Origin: Chlorokybus atmophyticus
Taxonomy: Eukaryota; Streptophyta; Chlorokybophyceae; Chlorokybales; Chlorokybaceae
Assembly: GCA_009103225.1 (NCBI GenBank)
Contig: RHPI01000773.1
Coordinates: forward strand, 509,221 to 573,220
Reading direction: 5' to 3'
DNA length: 64,000 bases
Part shown: positions 32,565-44,433 of the stretch, one piece after another
Layout: every line of letters begins with the position of its first letter
How positions within the stretch are numbered: the first letter of the stretch is position 1
Notes under the pieces: model-generated
Told to the model about the DNA's origin: nothing
What the model saw: the letters and a program-made list of their open reading frames with translations, nothing else
Database searches by the model: none
Made by a program: the position numbers and the translations under genes

Positions 32565-32768
32565 TCAGTCACCGTGTAAATTTTGCAATGTCCGTATCTC
32601 GGAGGAGGAGGTGGCCTCCCACTCATCAAGCTTTACCCATCGCTGGTTGGGGCCAGGGGAATACTTGCTAGTGGTTTCCACATAAATGGGGCTGACTAGA
32701 AAGAGAACAAGGGTGTCATCTGCGCCATTGCGCACAAAACCGCTGACACTATCACAGATTCCACGCAT
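32565..32768 (-). CDS. Small ORF, 67 codons, unknown
   Basis: ATG to TGA with reasonable composition (SGFVRNGADDTLVLFLV, KLDEWEATSSSEI). It could be an exon or chance. It lies downstream of the cyclase gene's end on the same strand. No splice support. Confidence 0.25.
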   Translation of the reverse strand: MRGICDSVSGFVRNGADDTLVLFLVSPIYVETTSKYSPGPNQRWVKLDEWEATSSSEIRTLQNLHGD

Positions 32769-33140
32769 GCATTCATAAAGTACACTGTTTGTAACGATGT
32801 GGTAGCACTACTATGTACTATGTTAGCAAACTTCGCAAGCTTGAACAAGCTTGCGAAATCATATAAGACCGTGACAGTTGCTGTGACAAACAAGAAGTTT
32901 CATAAGGTACTTTTTCAAAGAATTGGACATATATCGTGCATGATGTTGTAATATCCTTTTGTATCCCCGTAATTGCATCTTCGAAATGTCTTACGGCAAC
33001 CTTGTACGTACTACACACAGCAAGTTAACCAGTTGTCATTTCATCTGAGAGACCAACAACGGTTATTAACACCCCACATCAATCAAAGTTTACAGCTCAA
33101 AACGCAACGACAGCAACCATTAAAGCTGCTCCCGTTGACG
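32769..33140. other. 3' flank of the cyclase gene
   Basis: AT-richer sequence. No polyadenylation signal was identified with confidence and no other feature was seen. Confidence 0.45.
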
Positions 33141-36100
33141 TTAACTATCATTAAGAAAAGCAGTTCCATCCTGCTCAAGCCTAACAACGTACTTGTTAGG
33201 GTGAAGCTCTTGCAGATTAATTACACAGTCTTTGCTGAGGTGGACGCGTCCGGGCCTACCGGAGCTCTCCATCTTATTGGCTATCTGCACGGTCTCCCCC
33301 CACACTTCATAACGTAGAGCTGCTGTGCCCACCACTCCTGCAACAACGGGGCCTGAGTGCAGGCCAATGCGCATGGCAATGTCATGGAGCTTGGCTTGGC
33401 GGGGCGGGGAGACGGCGTGGGCGTTGGCGGCAACGAGGAGGTCATCACGCAGGGCGGTGATGGCGTGGAGCATGGAGCGCGCCATTTCGACGGCAGCGGC
33501 GGTGTGGGCACCATCACGGGTGGGGACACCCGCCACGCACACGTAGGCATCCCCGATGATGTTGACCTTATACACGCGGTGTTTGTCGCAGAGGCTGTCG
33601 AATGTGGTGTAGAGGCGGTTGAGGAATACCACGAGGCGGTGTGCACCCAGTGCCATCGAGAGGGGGGTGAAGCCCACCATGTCGCTGAACAAGCATGTGG
33701 TCTCGCTGTAGTGGTCCACTATGCTGCGCATGCCCCGCTTCAGCAGCATGCCTATCTGAGGCGGTACAAGATCGTGAATGAGGTTGGAAGACATACGGTT
33801 CTGCTTCACCAACTCCTTCTGCAGCAGGAAGTGGCCCCGCATCCTGCACTCCTGCTCCCTTACCTGCGCGAGAGTGTGAGAGACGTGCGGGGTGAACATG
33901 CACACACGCGCAACATACACATACACGCAGTACTCACTGAAGCCATGAGAAACAGAAACTCGATGGCGTGGGAGACGATGCCCGCGGCAACGTGCGCATT
34001 GTCGTTGGGTTCGCTGTCGCTGTTGGTGTGGCCACGATGTCGGGTCGTGAGGACGGCCAGGAGGCCGCCGAAGAATGCGACAGCGCAGACGGCGGCGGCG
34101 GTGGCGTGGACGAAGGTGAGGCCACACGCGAGCATGACAACGGGGAGCGTGATGGTCATGGTCATGATCACCTCCTCATTGACGCTGGCGTAGCCCTCGT
34201 TGCGCATGGCCGCCAGCGCCATCACCACCGCGCTGCCCGCCACCGCCAGCCCCGTCATCAGCCGCTGCTGCGTGAGGGCACGCACTCTGCGCCTTGGTGA
34301 GAACGAAGCCACCGACATGTACACGAGCGCAGCGAGGGCTAGCGAGGTGTATATCAGCCGCATGGAGAACGCCACGGCGAGCCACGAGTCGGGGCGGTGC
34401 TGCAGTATGTCAAAGAGCGTGTAGGGGAGAAGGGTGCTGCAATAGAGCCCAACCACCACTTGCATCTGCGCGTAGTGTTGTGAGTCGCACAAGCTGCAGG
34501 TTTTGTCGCATTTGCTTCTGGCGCGTGCGTGTATACCTGGCGGAGGGAGGCCTTGTCGCTGTCACGTTCATATTGAGTTTCCAGCTCGGCGCTGCACATG
34601 ACACACAACCCTTCTCAAATTGCGATGTAGAACAACTTGTGCCGCGGCACCGACGTCCACACCGACAATACGAGCACGCACACGCACACACGCGTGTACA
34701 CACGTAATTCATGCATACACACGCAAGCAAGCGCCGAACCAAGCGATTGCAAGCTGGCTGCATGCCTTTTGAAGCGCAGAGTGATGGGGTGCCACTGCGT
34801 GACGTGAGAAGCAGGGGAGGCGCTCGGGTTTGCTGCCGTGGCGGTGGTGCTGACCGCCTCAAGCAGCGTTGGCAGTGTCTTCGGCCGCTGTGTCGCCTGC
34901 CCGTTGTGCTGGCTGCCGCCGGAAAAGGACCAGCCGCTGCCGCTCGGATGCAACAACTTCTCCCTCAGCAGCGTCGGCAGCGAATGCCACCACCAATGCT
35001 GCAAGGGGCTATCAGTGACTCGCAACCAACACCAGTCGGTCATGCACATAGAGTTAAGTGAGCAGTTTGGAACTTGAAAGAGTGTGATCAATGTGCAAAC
35101 GGTTTGTCCTCACATGTTTGGGTTCGCATTTGTCGTCCGCGGCATTGCGATCCACCTTTCCTGTCGTTCCCATTGTCCTGGGCAGCAGCATGTTAATGAA
35201 GTCTAACGACATGCTCGTCCTCCTTCTGCCACCCGGGCTGGGTCCTTTGTTGTCTTTGCTGTCACTCGCCAAGCCCTCCGTGCGCTGCAGTCGAGAATGC
35301 ATGAACACTAAGTAACTGGGGAGACAGTATTTTGTAGTACATGTTGGTACCTTTGCGGATGGCTTTGTTGAAGCAGAGGGCGACGGAGGGAACGGGGACA
35401 CGGCGGCAGCGAGCAACGGTCGAGAAGGAGGGTAATGCTGATTGTCATGCTGACTGTGATGCTGGTTGTGATGGGGGTTGTCACGTTGGGTGTCGCTGGT
35501 TCCGCACAGCAGCAGCCGCGCCACACTCCGCACAGTAGCCGACATCTTGTTGTTGACCTTGTGATTGATGTGATTGTCACGGGAGCCGCGTGCTTCGTTG
35601 CTCCACTTGCGGCCAAGTTGCCGATCCGCCTGAGTTTGTGTTTTCGTCAGTCAGTGAGATGTACTTGTGTGCTGACGTATTCACGTACTCTTGTGCCTGT
35701 CCCGCACACCTCATCTTGAAGCCGCTTAAAGCTGGCGTGGTGGTACAGTTGGGAGTCGTCCACATCGTGCTCCAGGAAGAAGGTCTCCATGGGTCCCTTG
35801 CCCTTGATCTCCATCACGCCCCTGCTGGAGACAGCAAAGCCACTACCCTGTCCAACGCACACGCACAAGTACGCATTCACATCAACGCGGAGGATTGTGC
35901 ACAACGTGCTGCCTCTCTTCGTGGGTAACGACAATGACACTCACCTCTAGCAGATCTTTCGTCACCCCCGACATGTGGACTTTGCCCGGCAACCCGTGAC
36001 TGCGTGTACAACCATGCATACTCAGCAACACAATCACGATGCATGTAACCATTCCTCACAGCAATGTACCTGCACATTCTGCTGGCTGTGTTGACAGTGT

Positions 36101-38680
36101 CTCCTGCACACCAAGCCAACAACAACACAGTGCGTGAGCACCGCTGCTTGCAGTATCTCTGCAAGCGCGCGTGATGTTGGGTTACTGACCAAAGGCGCGA
36201 TAGTGGAGTCTTTTGGCGCCGATGATGCCCGCGACGATGGGGCCAGAGTGGAGTCCCACTTTGAGTGCGAGTGGTATGTCGTGGACTTTGTTGGTTTTGA
36301 CGGATTCTAGCAGCATCTGCACGCGTATAAGGTCCCGCGCCAGCGCCGCCGCCCTGCGCGCATACTCGCGTCCGTCGTCGCTGTTGTCGTCGCCGTCAAG
36401 CAAACCCGCCCCCGCCAGGTACGTGTCGCCCACCGTCTCGATCTTGTACACGCTGTGGCTGAAACGCGCGCACACACATACGCCATGTGACATAGTGTCG
36501 CTGGTGGTGTTTGCAGCCAGCAATAGTGTGTGCACACATGTATCACTGGATGCGTGCGTGCGTGCACGTGTGCAAGTGTATACGCATGAGCGCCCGCATC
36601 AGCGTATGCGTGCACCTGTCCGTGTTCATATAGACTGATTGACCAGCTGTAATGTTGCTTACTGGGCGCAGAGGGAGTCAAACTCGGAGAAGACGCCATT
36701 GAGGAAGTTGATTAGGCGCTTGGCGGGTGTGCTGGCCACAAGGTTGGCGAAGCCTTGCAGTGAGACAAACATGATGGTGACGTTGCAGTACTTGTCGGCA
36801 ATGAGGCTGCCGGGATTGGCTTCAAGGGCGCGGATGATGCGCTGCGGCAGCATCTGCGTGAGCAGATCCTGCGCGCGCACCCGCTCGCTATCTACCTCCT
36901 TCGCCAACAGAAACCTGCGAGGATGTGTATGTGTGTGCGTGTGCGTCCGCAAGTGTGTGTTCGTGAGGGAATACCACGTATGCGCATCACTGCGGCATGT
37001 ACATTGTGAAAATGTGTTTTGATAAGCATGCAAACACAAAGCTTTGCGAGACGGCAGCAACTGACCTTTTGCGTTCGGTGTGTTCCCGATTGTACGACGC
37101 AAAGAGGTGCAGGAACATATTGAGAAATATGTACATGTTCATGCGCGTGAGCTCCTGCTTCTCTGCGGATGTGGCGGGCGGGGTGGCCGCATACGCAACA
37201 CTGTTAAACGTGATGAAGCCTGCTACAGCCACAGCGTAGCGGACACCACTTAACTCTACTAGATGATACACAAAACTAAAAGCTATAAGCAGCGCTATTT
37301 TCTGATCGAACGGGCGCCACAGCGGCCGGGAATTCGGCCCGCTTGCAGCCCAACTCAACATGAAACCCACACCCACCACGACAGTTAACGCCACGGGCAC
37401 GGTTAAAGTCAACAACCAACTCGTTGTGTGTGTGTGCTTCCTAAGTGCTCCCCTGTTTAAGTATCGCACGCAAGCCCACCAGCCGGCGAGCAGCAATGCC
37501 ATGAGTGATGCCAGCGCCACCCACCAGGCTGGTGAGGTGATGGCCGCCAGACCCGCTACGCCCGCGTGGCACGCAAACCCCAACACAACAAGTGTTATTG
37601 CCAGGAGGAACGCACGCACCAAGTCCTGTGTGGGTGGGTGGGTGGGTGGGTGGGCGTGCGTGCGTGCGCATGTCTAGAAGATATGTGGGTGCATGAACTA
37701 ATTGATAGTTGAGTGAGATGGTTGTGCAAGTTGAGCACGACACAACATGTACTGCTATAATACTAGCGTATGTGCACCTTAGCGGCGTGCGGTGCGAGGT
37801 GTGTGCGGAACTCAGCCTCGAGTTGCGGGCTGCGGAACTGCAGGTAGGGTCTAAAGCGTCGCAGCGCCTTCTCCCTCCTCTGCGCCACCAACCTACCAAA
37901 TGCTTGCACGGCGGCTGCGAGGGCCCCCGCGCGCACCCAACGCTGCGCCGCGGGACTTGCGCCACGCGAGGCCGCCACCGCACCGCACTTGACGGCGAGC
38001 ACCGCCACGGCCGACTGCGTGCGTGCACACACTCTCATCCAATGCTGCTATGTTGGCATGTTGTGCTCGAAGCCTTGAACTGGTATGCAAACCCACGCAT
38101 GCACGCAGGTGTGCATACTTGTACACAACAACAGCACGCATGTCTGCTAGTTACAGTTGCCAACATTTGTTGCGAGTGTGTCAGCGCGGCATAGAGCCAG
38201 TATGCATTACCATGATCCTGGCATGGTCTGAGTTAGCGATCGCATTGCGGCGGGTGTGGCCATGACCACGATCGGTAGCAGCAGTAGCATCCCGGACGCT
38301 AGGGTCGCTTCCGTCCGACGTTCGCTGACAGAATGCACCACAAGAAAAACGAGTAACCGCCAAAGTCCCCAACAACTTGCACACAACAGCAGTTCACACG
38401 CACCCGGACAGCCAGCTAGCCTGTACTACCCTTGCAATTACAACCTACGGAAACGCAGCAAATACACACAGACGCACACCTCAGCGTGCGATGATGTTGT
38501 GGCCAATGCTGTTGATGTGGCCAGCCAATTGTCGAGCATTGCAGCATCCCCATTGTTCTCCTGCTGTTCAGATGGACGCTGCTGGTGGCTGCTTGAATCC
38601 TCATTGCTGAACCGAAACGTGTACAGCGCCTCCTCGCTTTCGCCCTCGCCCTGCGTCAAAGGGACATCTCACACACGCAC

Positions 38681-38712
<32 letters not shown>

Positions 38713-38960
38713 GCGAGAGAGAGAGAGAGAGTGCCAACCTGCGTTGTATATCGGCGCTCGCTTGCGCTGCCTTCGTCGTCGCCATAGTTGCTGGCGTTGG
38801 CGGTGCTAATTGCAAGCTGCACGTCGCTGGGTGTGGCAACGGCGGTGGAGGTGGCGGCGGCGTCAGCAACGGCACTTGGCTCAACGTCATCTTTGGAGAT
38901 CTCCGCACCCATGAGCGATTCGCACAACAGCAGACGCGACACGCTCAGAAGCTTGTCCTG
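33141..38960 (-). CDS. Class III nucleotide cyclase, two membrane domains and two catalytic domains
   Basis: Makes cAMP or cGMP at a membrane. Exons (minus) are about 38960-38739, 38650-38480, 38323-38211, about 38013-37780, 37625-37066, 36914-36663, 36458-36190, 36103-36070, 35999-35945, 35849-35712, 35632-35353, 35289-35118, about 35080-34770, about 34590-34534, 34466-33938 and 33863-33141. Each has GT-AG borders and most have checked phase. About six membrane segments lie in 37625-37066 and six in 34466-33938. Domain A (36914-35712) lacks the first metal Asp (FVSLQGF) but keeps VGDTY and the DTVNTASRM Asn/Arg, with Glu in KIETVGD as in guanylyl cyclases. Domain B (33863-33141) has both metal Asps (FSDMVGF, IGDAY) but QIANKM instead of Asn/Arg. 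The lobes thus form one composite site in swapped order, as in ciliate and apicomplexan guanylyl cyclases. The 5' end is uncertain. It ends in TAA 33141-33143. Confidence 0.88.
37627..37662. repeat. (GGGT)n / (GTGC)n microsatellite at an intron acceptor
   Basis: gtgggtgggtgggtgggtgg lies just upstream (in gene sense) of the first membrane exon of the cyclase, in its intron. Confidence 0.85.
38682..38731. repeat. (GA)n microsatellite
   Basis: About 50 bp of GA repeats with a few gc interruptions, inside a cyclase intron. Confidence 0.9.
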
Positions 38961-39069
38961 GCTCAACAGCGCCGCAGCCGCAGCCGCCGCCGGGCTGCGG
39001 GGCGTGGAGGGGTGCTAGATGGCGGCAACAACATGGCAAGCAGCGACGCTTGGAACACACAGTGAGCCT

Positions 39070-40790
39070 ACCAGGCCTACTTATTTTAGGGGTCAAGAGG
39101 CTGTAGGCTTTCAACAGCATCTTGGCAACAATCATGGCAAGCGTTGATTTGCAAGGACAAAAGCAGTGAAACCGCAGCCTTGGCGATCAATCATTTGAAA
39201 AGATATCTTACTCGCTGTTTATGGAGGTCGCCAACAGCCCGGCATGGAAACTCGTCGAGGAGCACGCATTGCTACGGTTCCGGTTGCAATTGAATCAATG
39301 ATTGCAACCGACATGATTGGCCTCAAGTGATCTATGAGCATCAGTTTGCTTGGCAAGGCTGGAGTTGGCTATTGGACTCTGAGGTAGCCTAGCAATGTTA
39401 ATCAGTGTTTCTATTAGCCAAGCGGCAAGAGCTTCACCTCGCTCATTTGCGTTCTGGCGTAGTACACTATTGCACAAACAGCAACTTGACATCTCAAATC
39501 AAATTTGACTACAATAATAAATAAAGGTTTGCACTGGTGGGTTGCATGCGGTCAACCTCGGCGTGCCTACCATACAGCTTGCTAACATTCCGCACATTTA
39601 TTGCACGCACTTACTTATGTTACAGCAACGGTTGCCCTTGCTGTCACGTTATTGATTAATTTGTAGGCTGCTGCTACATGTGTACGTTCAATGTGAGCCG
39701 GAATTAAATTAAAAATTGAATTAGCATGATTACGAATAGTTTGCCGGCCCGCTTTTGTTGGGTACAATCACAGCTCTATCGGGCTACCGTATGTGCATGC
39801 TGTGAGCTATTCATTCACGGCTTGGACACAACAAGTTGTTTTAAAGATGGTGTGGGGTGAACTACAGGACATGAATGTCCTGTTGTTCGCCCCAACTTTC
39901 CATATGGAGAAGGGCATGTTGAAGGGTACACATGAGAGAAAGCTTAACATGGTAAAAGAGGGGCAACACAGGCTTAAAACATAGAAACAATGACGATGAC
40001 ACAATTATGCATGTTGAGGGTGGCGGTGAGAATGGCGCCAAAGGGAGAAGAGCTAACGCATTACGTATGACAACAATGCCACATACTAAGAGATTGCAAC
40101 TAGTTATAATTTGAACTGCTCATTTCTGCTGGTAAGTTTGTACATGTGCAGATGCGATATAAGAACTTGTAAGATTGGTGCAAAATTGCTTGAATCATAA
40201 GCAAGTTGTGTTATATCATTTATTTAGATCTACTTTGACGAGGTCAAATGTACGCTTGAAATCAAATCACTGCAACAATAAACTGCGAAACATGTGATAA
40301 ATGGTTTATCTATAAGCCTATCGAGCGGGTGCAAGCGTGTTTACACTCTGGCTTTGACATCTCACAGCGCGTGACCCCAAACATATTTAAAGTTAATGTA
40401 CTTAGAGTAACTTTTTAAGGGATCAATCTAAGGCTCGATGTGCCGGACCAGCAGGTCCACGGGTGCCGCAAACCAGTCTTGAAACCGAGCTAAAGGATTG
40501 GTGTTGGTCCCCCTTTTGGAATGCGCTTTTGTTACAACGGCGGCCACTTACAGCCCTAGCATTGGTCTACCGGTCATCTCAATTAAACCAATATTAGCGC
40601 AAACTAACATGCCAATTCTTATTGTATTAACAAGACTGATCGGTACTCGAACATTTATTATAATGGTAAACTTTAGGGAACATGCTATTTGGCATGCAGA
40701 ACTTAAAAAACCACATACTTATAAATGAGCATTCCATATGGAGTGTAGATATGTGGAATAACATTGGTTAAGCTGATTGGCATCATGGTA
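39070..40790. other. AT-rich intergenic region, no gene seen
   Basis: Composition turns AT-rich after the cyclase gene. ORFs are short and lack splice or motif support. No repeat or RNA gene was recognised apart from scattered short inverted words. Confidence 0.55.
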
Positions 40791-40791
40791 T

Positions 40792-40854
40792 GAGCTGTAT
40801 ACTCATAGAATATTGCTCGTATGATACGAGCAATATCCAGTGGGTATACAGCTC
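40792..40854. repeat. 63-bp near-perfect inverted repeat
   Basis: The outer arms gagctgtatac (40792-40802) and gtatacagctc (40844-40854) are perfect complements. The inner arms atattgctcgtat (40810-40822) and atacgagcaatat (40824-40836) are perfect complements around a single base. A cruciform, a MITE remnant or a small hairpin RNA are possible. Confidence 0.8.
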
Positions 40855-41214
40855 AAACCTGCCCATTGTGCAATGGTATTATCAGTCATCTACGCCACAA
40901 TTCATATGATAAGCGTGCAAATGATTCTGGCATGTGTTTCGCATACATTAATGCTATTGCAAGGCTACTTGCCTCCAGTATGCCTCAATTGCCATGTGCT
41001 TTTCACGCTTACGCACGGGATCATGCTGCGCTAATAGTGATAGCATGACGTTAAACTTGCGGGGGTGCTACATTGTTTGCCAATATTCATAATGAGAAGA
41101 TTTAAACCAGTGGCTTGGATTGTCTAATTGACAACTTAAATAAACGCAAATAAACGCAAATAAATGCGCGACAAGAGCACGGTGTGAACATGGCATCAAA
41201 GAGACCGTAAGCAC

Positions 41215-41600
41215 ATATATGCATACATATTGAATGAAATATTATATGTACATATGTGTACATATTTGGATGTCTGTAAGATATATATTCAATGTGTATG
41301 ACATATGACATGCCATATTTCACTGTACATGCATCATAAGTATAACCCATATAAACACACACATGTATGCATAGACACACACAATGTACACTACGATATA
41401 TATATATATATATATATATTCTTATAAACATATATTACATTAATATACATATGTATATATACATTGCAATGTGTATGTATATAAATATATAAATATATGT
41501 ATGTGATATTTTTATATACATGGGTGCAATTATATGCAATTATGTGTATATGTGTATGGTTATGATTGATACTATATATATGTACGTATCCACACATACC
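41215..41600. repeat. AT-rich low-complexity tract with (AT)n
   Basis: Alternating tatg/tata words throughout, with a pure (AT)n run at about 41396-41420. Confidence 0.75.
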
Positions 41601-41679
41601 AAAGTTGTAAGAGTGATATACCAGCTAACAAGGCGCCTAAGGGGGACCTCATGTATCTAAAAATCACGTGTATTAGCGT

Positions 41680-42090
41680 GATCAATTACACGTTTATTAC
41701 GTCAACCAATTTAACGAATTACTTTGTATCAATGGTCGTGATGTGTTTGATTTAATGCAGATGACGCGGCCGCTGGAGGCGCCGTTTAGAAAGTGGATAC
41801 GGATTGGTATTGTGCGTACGAGGTTTCTGATATGAGGTGTTAATATAGTGCGACGAGGAGGCAAAAAGTCACGCACCCGGCATGACTGGTCACGCGCGTG
41901 TCACATTAAGTGCATTAATGATCAATGTGTAATAACGGTGGTAACGTCTAACGCAGACGACGCGGCCGCCGGAGGCGCCGTGCAAAAAGTGGACACCGAT
42001 CGGTATTGTGCATACGAGGTTCTGTATAGGACTTGGGAAATCAAGTCACGCGTTGACGTGACTGATCACGCGCCTAAACCGTCACAAAAT
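41680..42090. repeat. About 195-bp tandem duplication with a GC-rich core
   Basis: The core gacgcggccgctggaggcgc at 41763 recurs as gacgcggccgccggaggcgc at 41958. It is followed in both copies by a diverged match (aaagtgga.ac.gat.ggtattgtgc.tacgaggtt). The surrounding DNA is AT-rich. No coding role seen. Confidence 0.7.
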
Positions 42091-44433
42091 GCGAAGACAT
42101 GAGAAGCCGTCGATCTTCGGGCAGCGACGCGTTAAGCGCCGCCGAGAGAACAAAGGAAACACTGTTAAATGCGTGGACTTGAAACTTGCAGTAACGGAAA
42201 AAATAATTCTACGGGTTGAAGGGACCTTTTTCAAAATTTTCCGCGTCACATGTGATATGGCCTAGCTCAAGTTATTGTCGGTCAAAGACTGCCTACTTAC
42301 ACAGGGGCACTTGCTGTACTCCTCCTTATTATCGGATGTTTTGCTGCCCGGCCACAGCACGCCACACACGCTATCAATGTGCAACCCGATGGTGGATGAT
42401 GGTATCTATTCGTATTTGATACCGTGTGACACAGCCCGTTCTAATGGGGCGATACATGATGCATATTGCATCGATCATCCGACGAGCATATGTAAACAGT
42501 TGCTGCCTTTCGGCAATGTTGCGGACTAACGAGTAGTTGCGCATGTCGGTGGGGCGCAGCGGAGTGCTCCAAAAATTCGTGTGGCCTTTTTAAGGTCAAT
42601 GTATGTAAGGCGGGCATTAGGCTGATTGCATGCCATTACTTTGGTTTTTGGCATCGTCTGCTCTGTTACTTGCTAATAGACAACCCGAACGTTGCTTGCG
42701 GCCACCACATCATGTTAGTCCAAGAAGGCTAAACAACCAGAGTAGTAGCCTTCCATTCGTTTAACTTGCAGTGTTTCTACGCTAGCACCACCGCTCGTCC
42801 TGCTACCAATTAATCAAACGAATTTGTATAGGTGAGTCAACTGTGCATATTTGATTGCTAACCTTTCAAAGTCGTAATGATTCTTTCAAAATTTAGCGTG
42901 TTTAAATCAGTCTCTCTTTGTGTTTCATATGACTTCTCATTGCGCATGCTTGCTTTTGAGCATATTAAGCTCAACCATGTTGGCTTGTTTAAGCTTCGTA
43001 CAAGCTGTGTCGCTTTCTTCAAACAATCAACACATCCGCAGTTTGGCTTGCCTGTTAATACTCTTAACTTGAGTTGAACTCATATATCGCAATGTTGAGC
43101 TTGCTCCACAACTTGCTGCACGTTCACTTTAGCTTGTGAGTGTGCTCAAATTCTGATTCAATTAGCGCCTTCAGCTGATTGTGCATGTGCTTATTTCATA
43201 GCTATTTTCATAGCTTTGTCCTAATTGTTGCAGCTTGCCTAAACTTCTTACACATTGTTCCTTCCAAAGTGGTTAATGTGCATGCCATGCAGCAATGCTT
43301 ACTGTGGATGATGGTATTTTGCATGCCTTTCTCAGCTTGTTCATTGTTTCAAGTATTACTACTTTTTGATTGTTTGTTTATACTTCTCACAGCTCACAAT
43401 GTCTTTAGCTGATTTCGCAAGCTCCTTGTGAAGATCAACTATCTCAATTGAAAAGAAGAAGATGTACATCGCAAACTTGTCAAACAAGCTGAGCAGGAAG
43501 CATGTTTAGTGCATGTTCGCTTTACCCAAAAACAATGAGAGCTCCCACTACGTAAAGTGCTTAAGCTCTGTACTATGGTGTCATGCGCGAGCATGTAGTG
43601 TCATGTGCATGGTGCCCTCGGGGCTGGCGGCATGGATGGACCTTGGGATTTCGGCTCTCGTAGCCATTTTGTAGGGTTTATGTGTTGGGTTTGTTGGGAA
43701 CTCATGTTTGGGTCCTCATGGACGTGAGGGAGGTGTGTTCGAGGCGTATCCATAGTCAAATACCGAGCTGACAGCATATTTGAGTCATTATAGTATCCCG
43801 CGCAGCTGTTTTGGAGTTGTGACTTTGAGAAGCCATAACTTACAGTTGGAGTGGCGGTTTGGCCGTGGGTTGGCGTCAAAAGATGCGTCTTGAAGTGTAC
43901 TTGAAGAGGATAGGCTTGGATAAGCCTCTGCTAACCGTCTGCCGTTACATATCAACGCCATCATGACTGTTACTATGCTGGTGCAGACTGACAGTTAGGG
44001 TAGTTGGAGAGTTGGTTGGGCTTGGGCTCAACGGTGGTATATAAGGCTTTGCTAGCTTGTTTCCTAGTTTGGTTGGATGCAAGTTGGCCTACTGGAGTGC
44101 AAGCAACACCTTTGGGAAGAGGTTCTTGGCTGAGCGGATGCTTGTGCACATGCTTGCATGTATGGTGTGTGCACGTGTTCGTTGCTGTGCATGAAGGGGT
44201 GTGTGTCACTGCTGCGACTTTGATGCACCGTATGGGCTGCCTTAGCATGTACATTGAGTGAGGATTGAGTTTGGACTGCTCTACACGAGTGAACGGCTGA
44301 TTGCAAGTCAAGTTGTGGTCATCTTGCCTACCTTTTGCAAGGGGACACGTATTTTTAACTTGCATCCAACCGGTCGGCATCGGCGTCGGCGTCGAGTTCT
44401 CTCACTCAGCTTGGAGACAAGCTAGAGGAAGGT
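42091..44433. other. No gene recognised; possible 5' end of gypsy2
   Basis: Short unsupported ORFs only. A TATA-like gtatataaggc near 44038 could mark an LTR promoter of the gypsy2 element that follows. No matching repeat was found on its far side, and no Gag could be recognised. Confidence 0.4.

Noticed and set aside
38669-38966. Ser/Leu-repeat ORFs around 38.7 kb
   Set aside because: They are products of the GA microsatellite within an intron.
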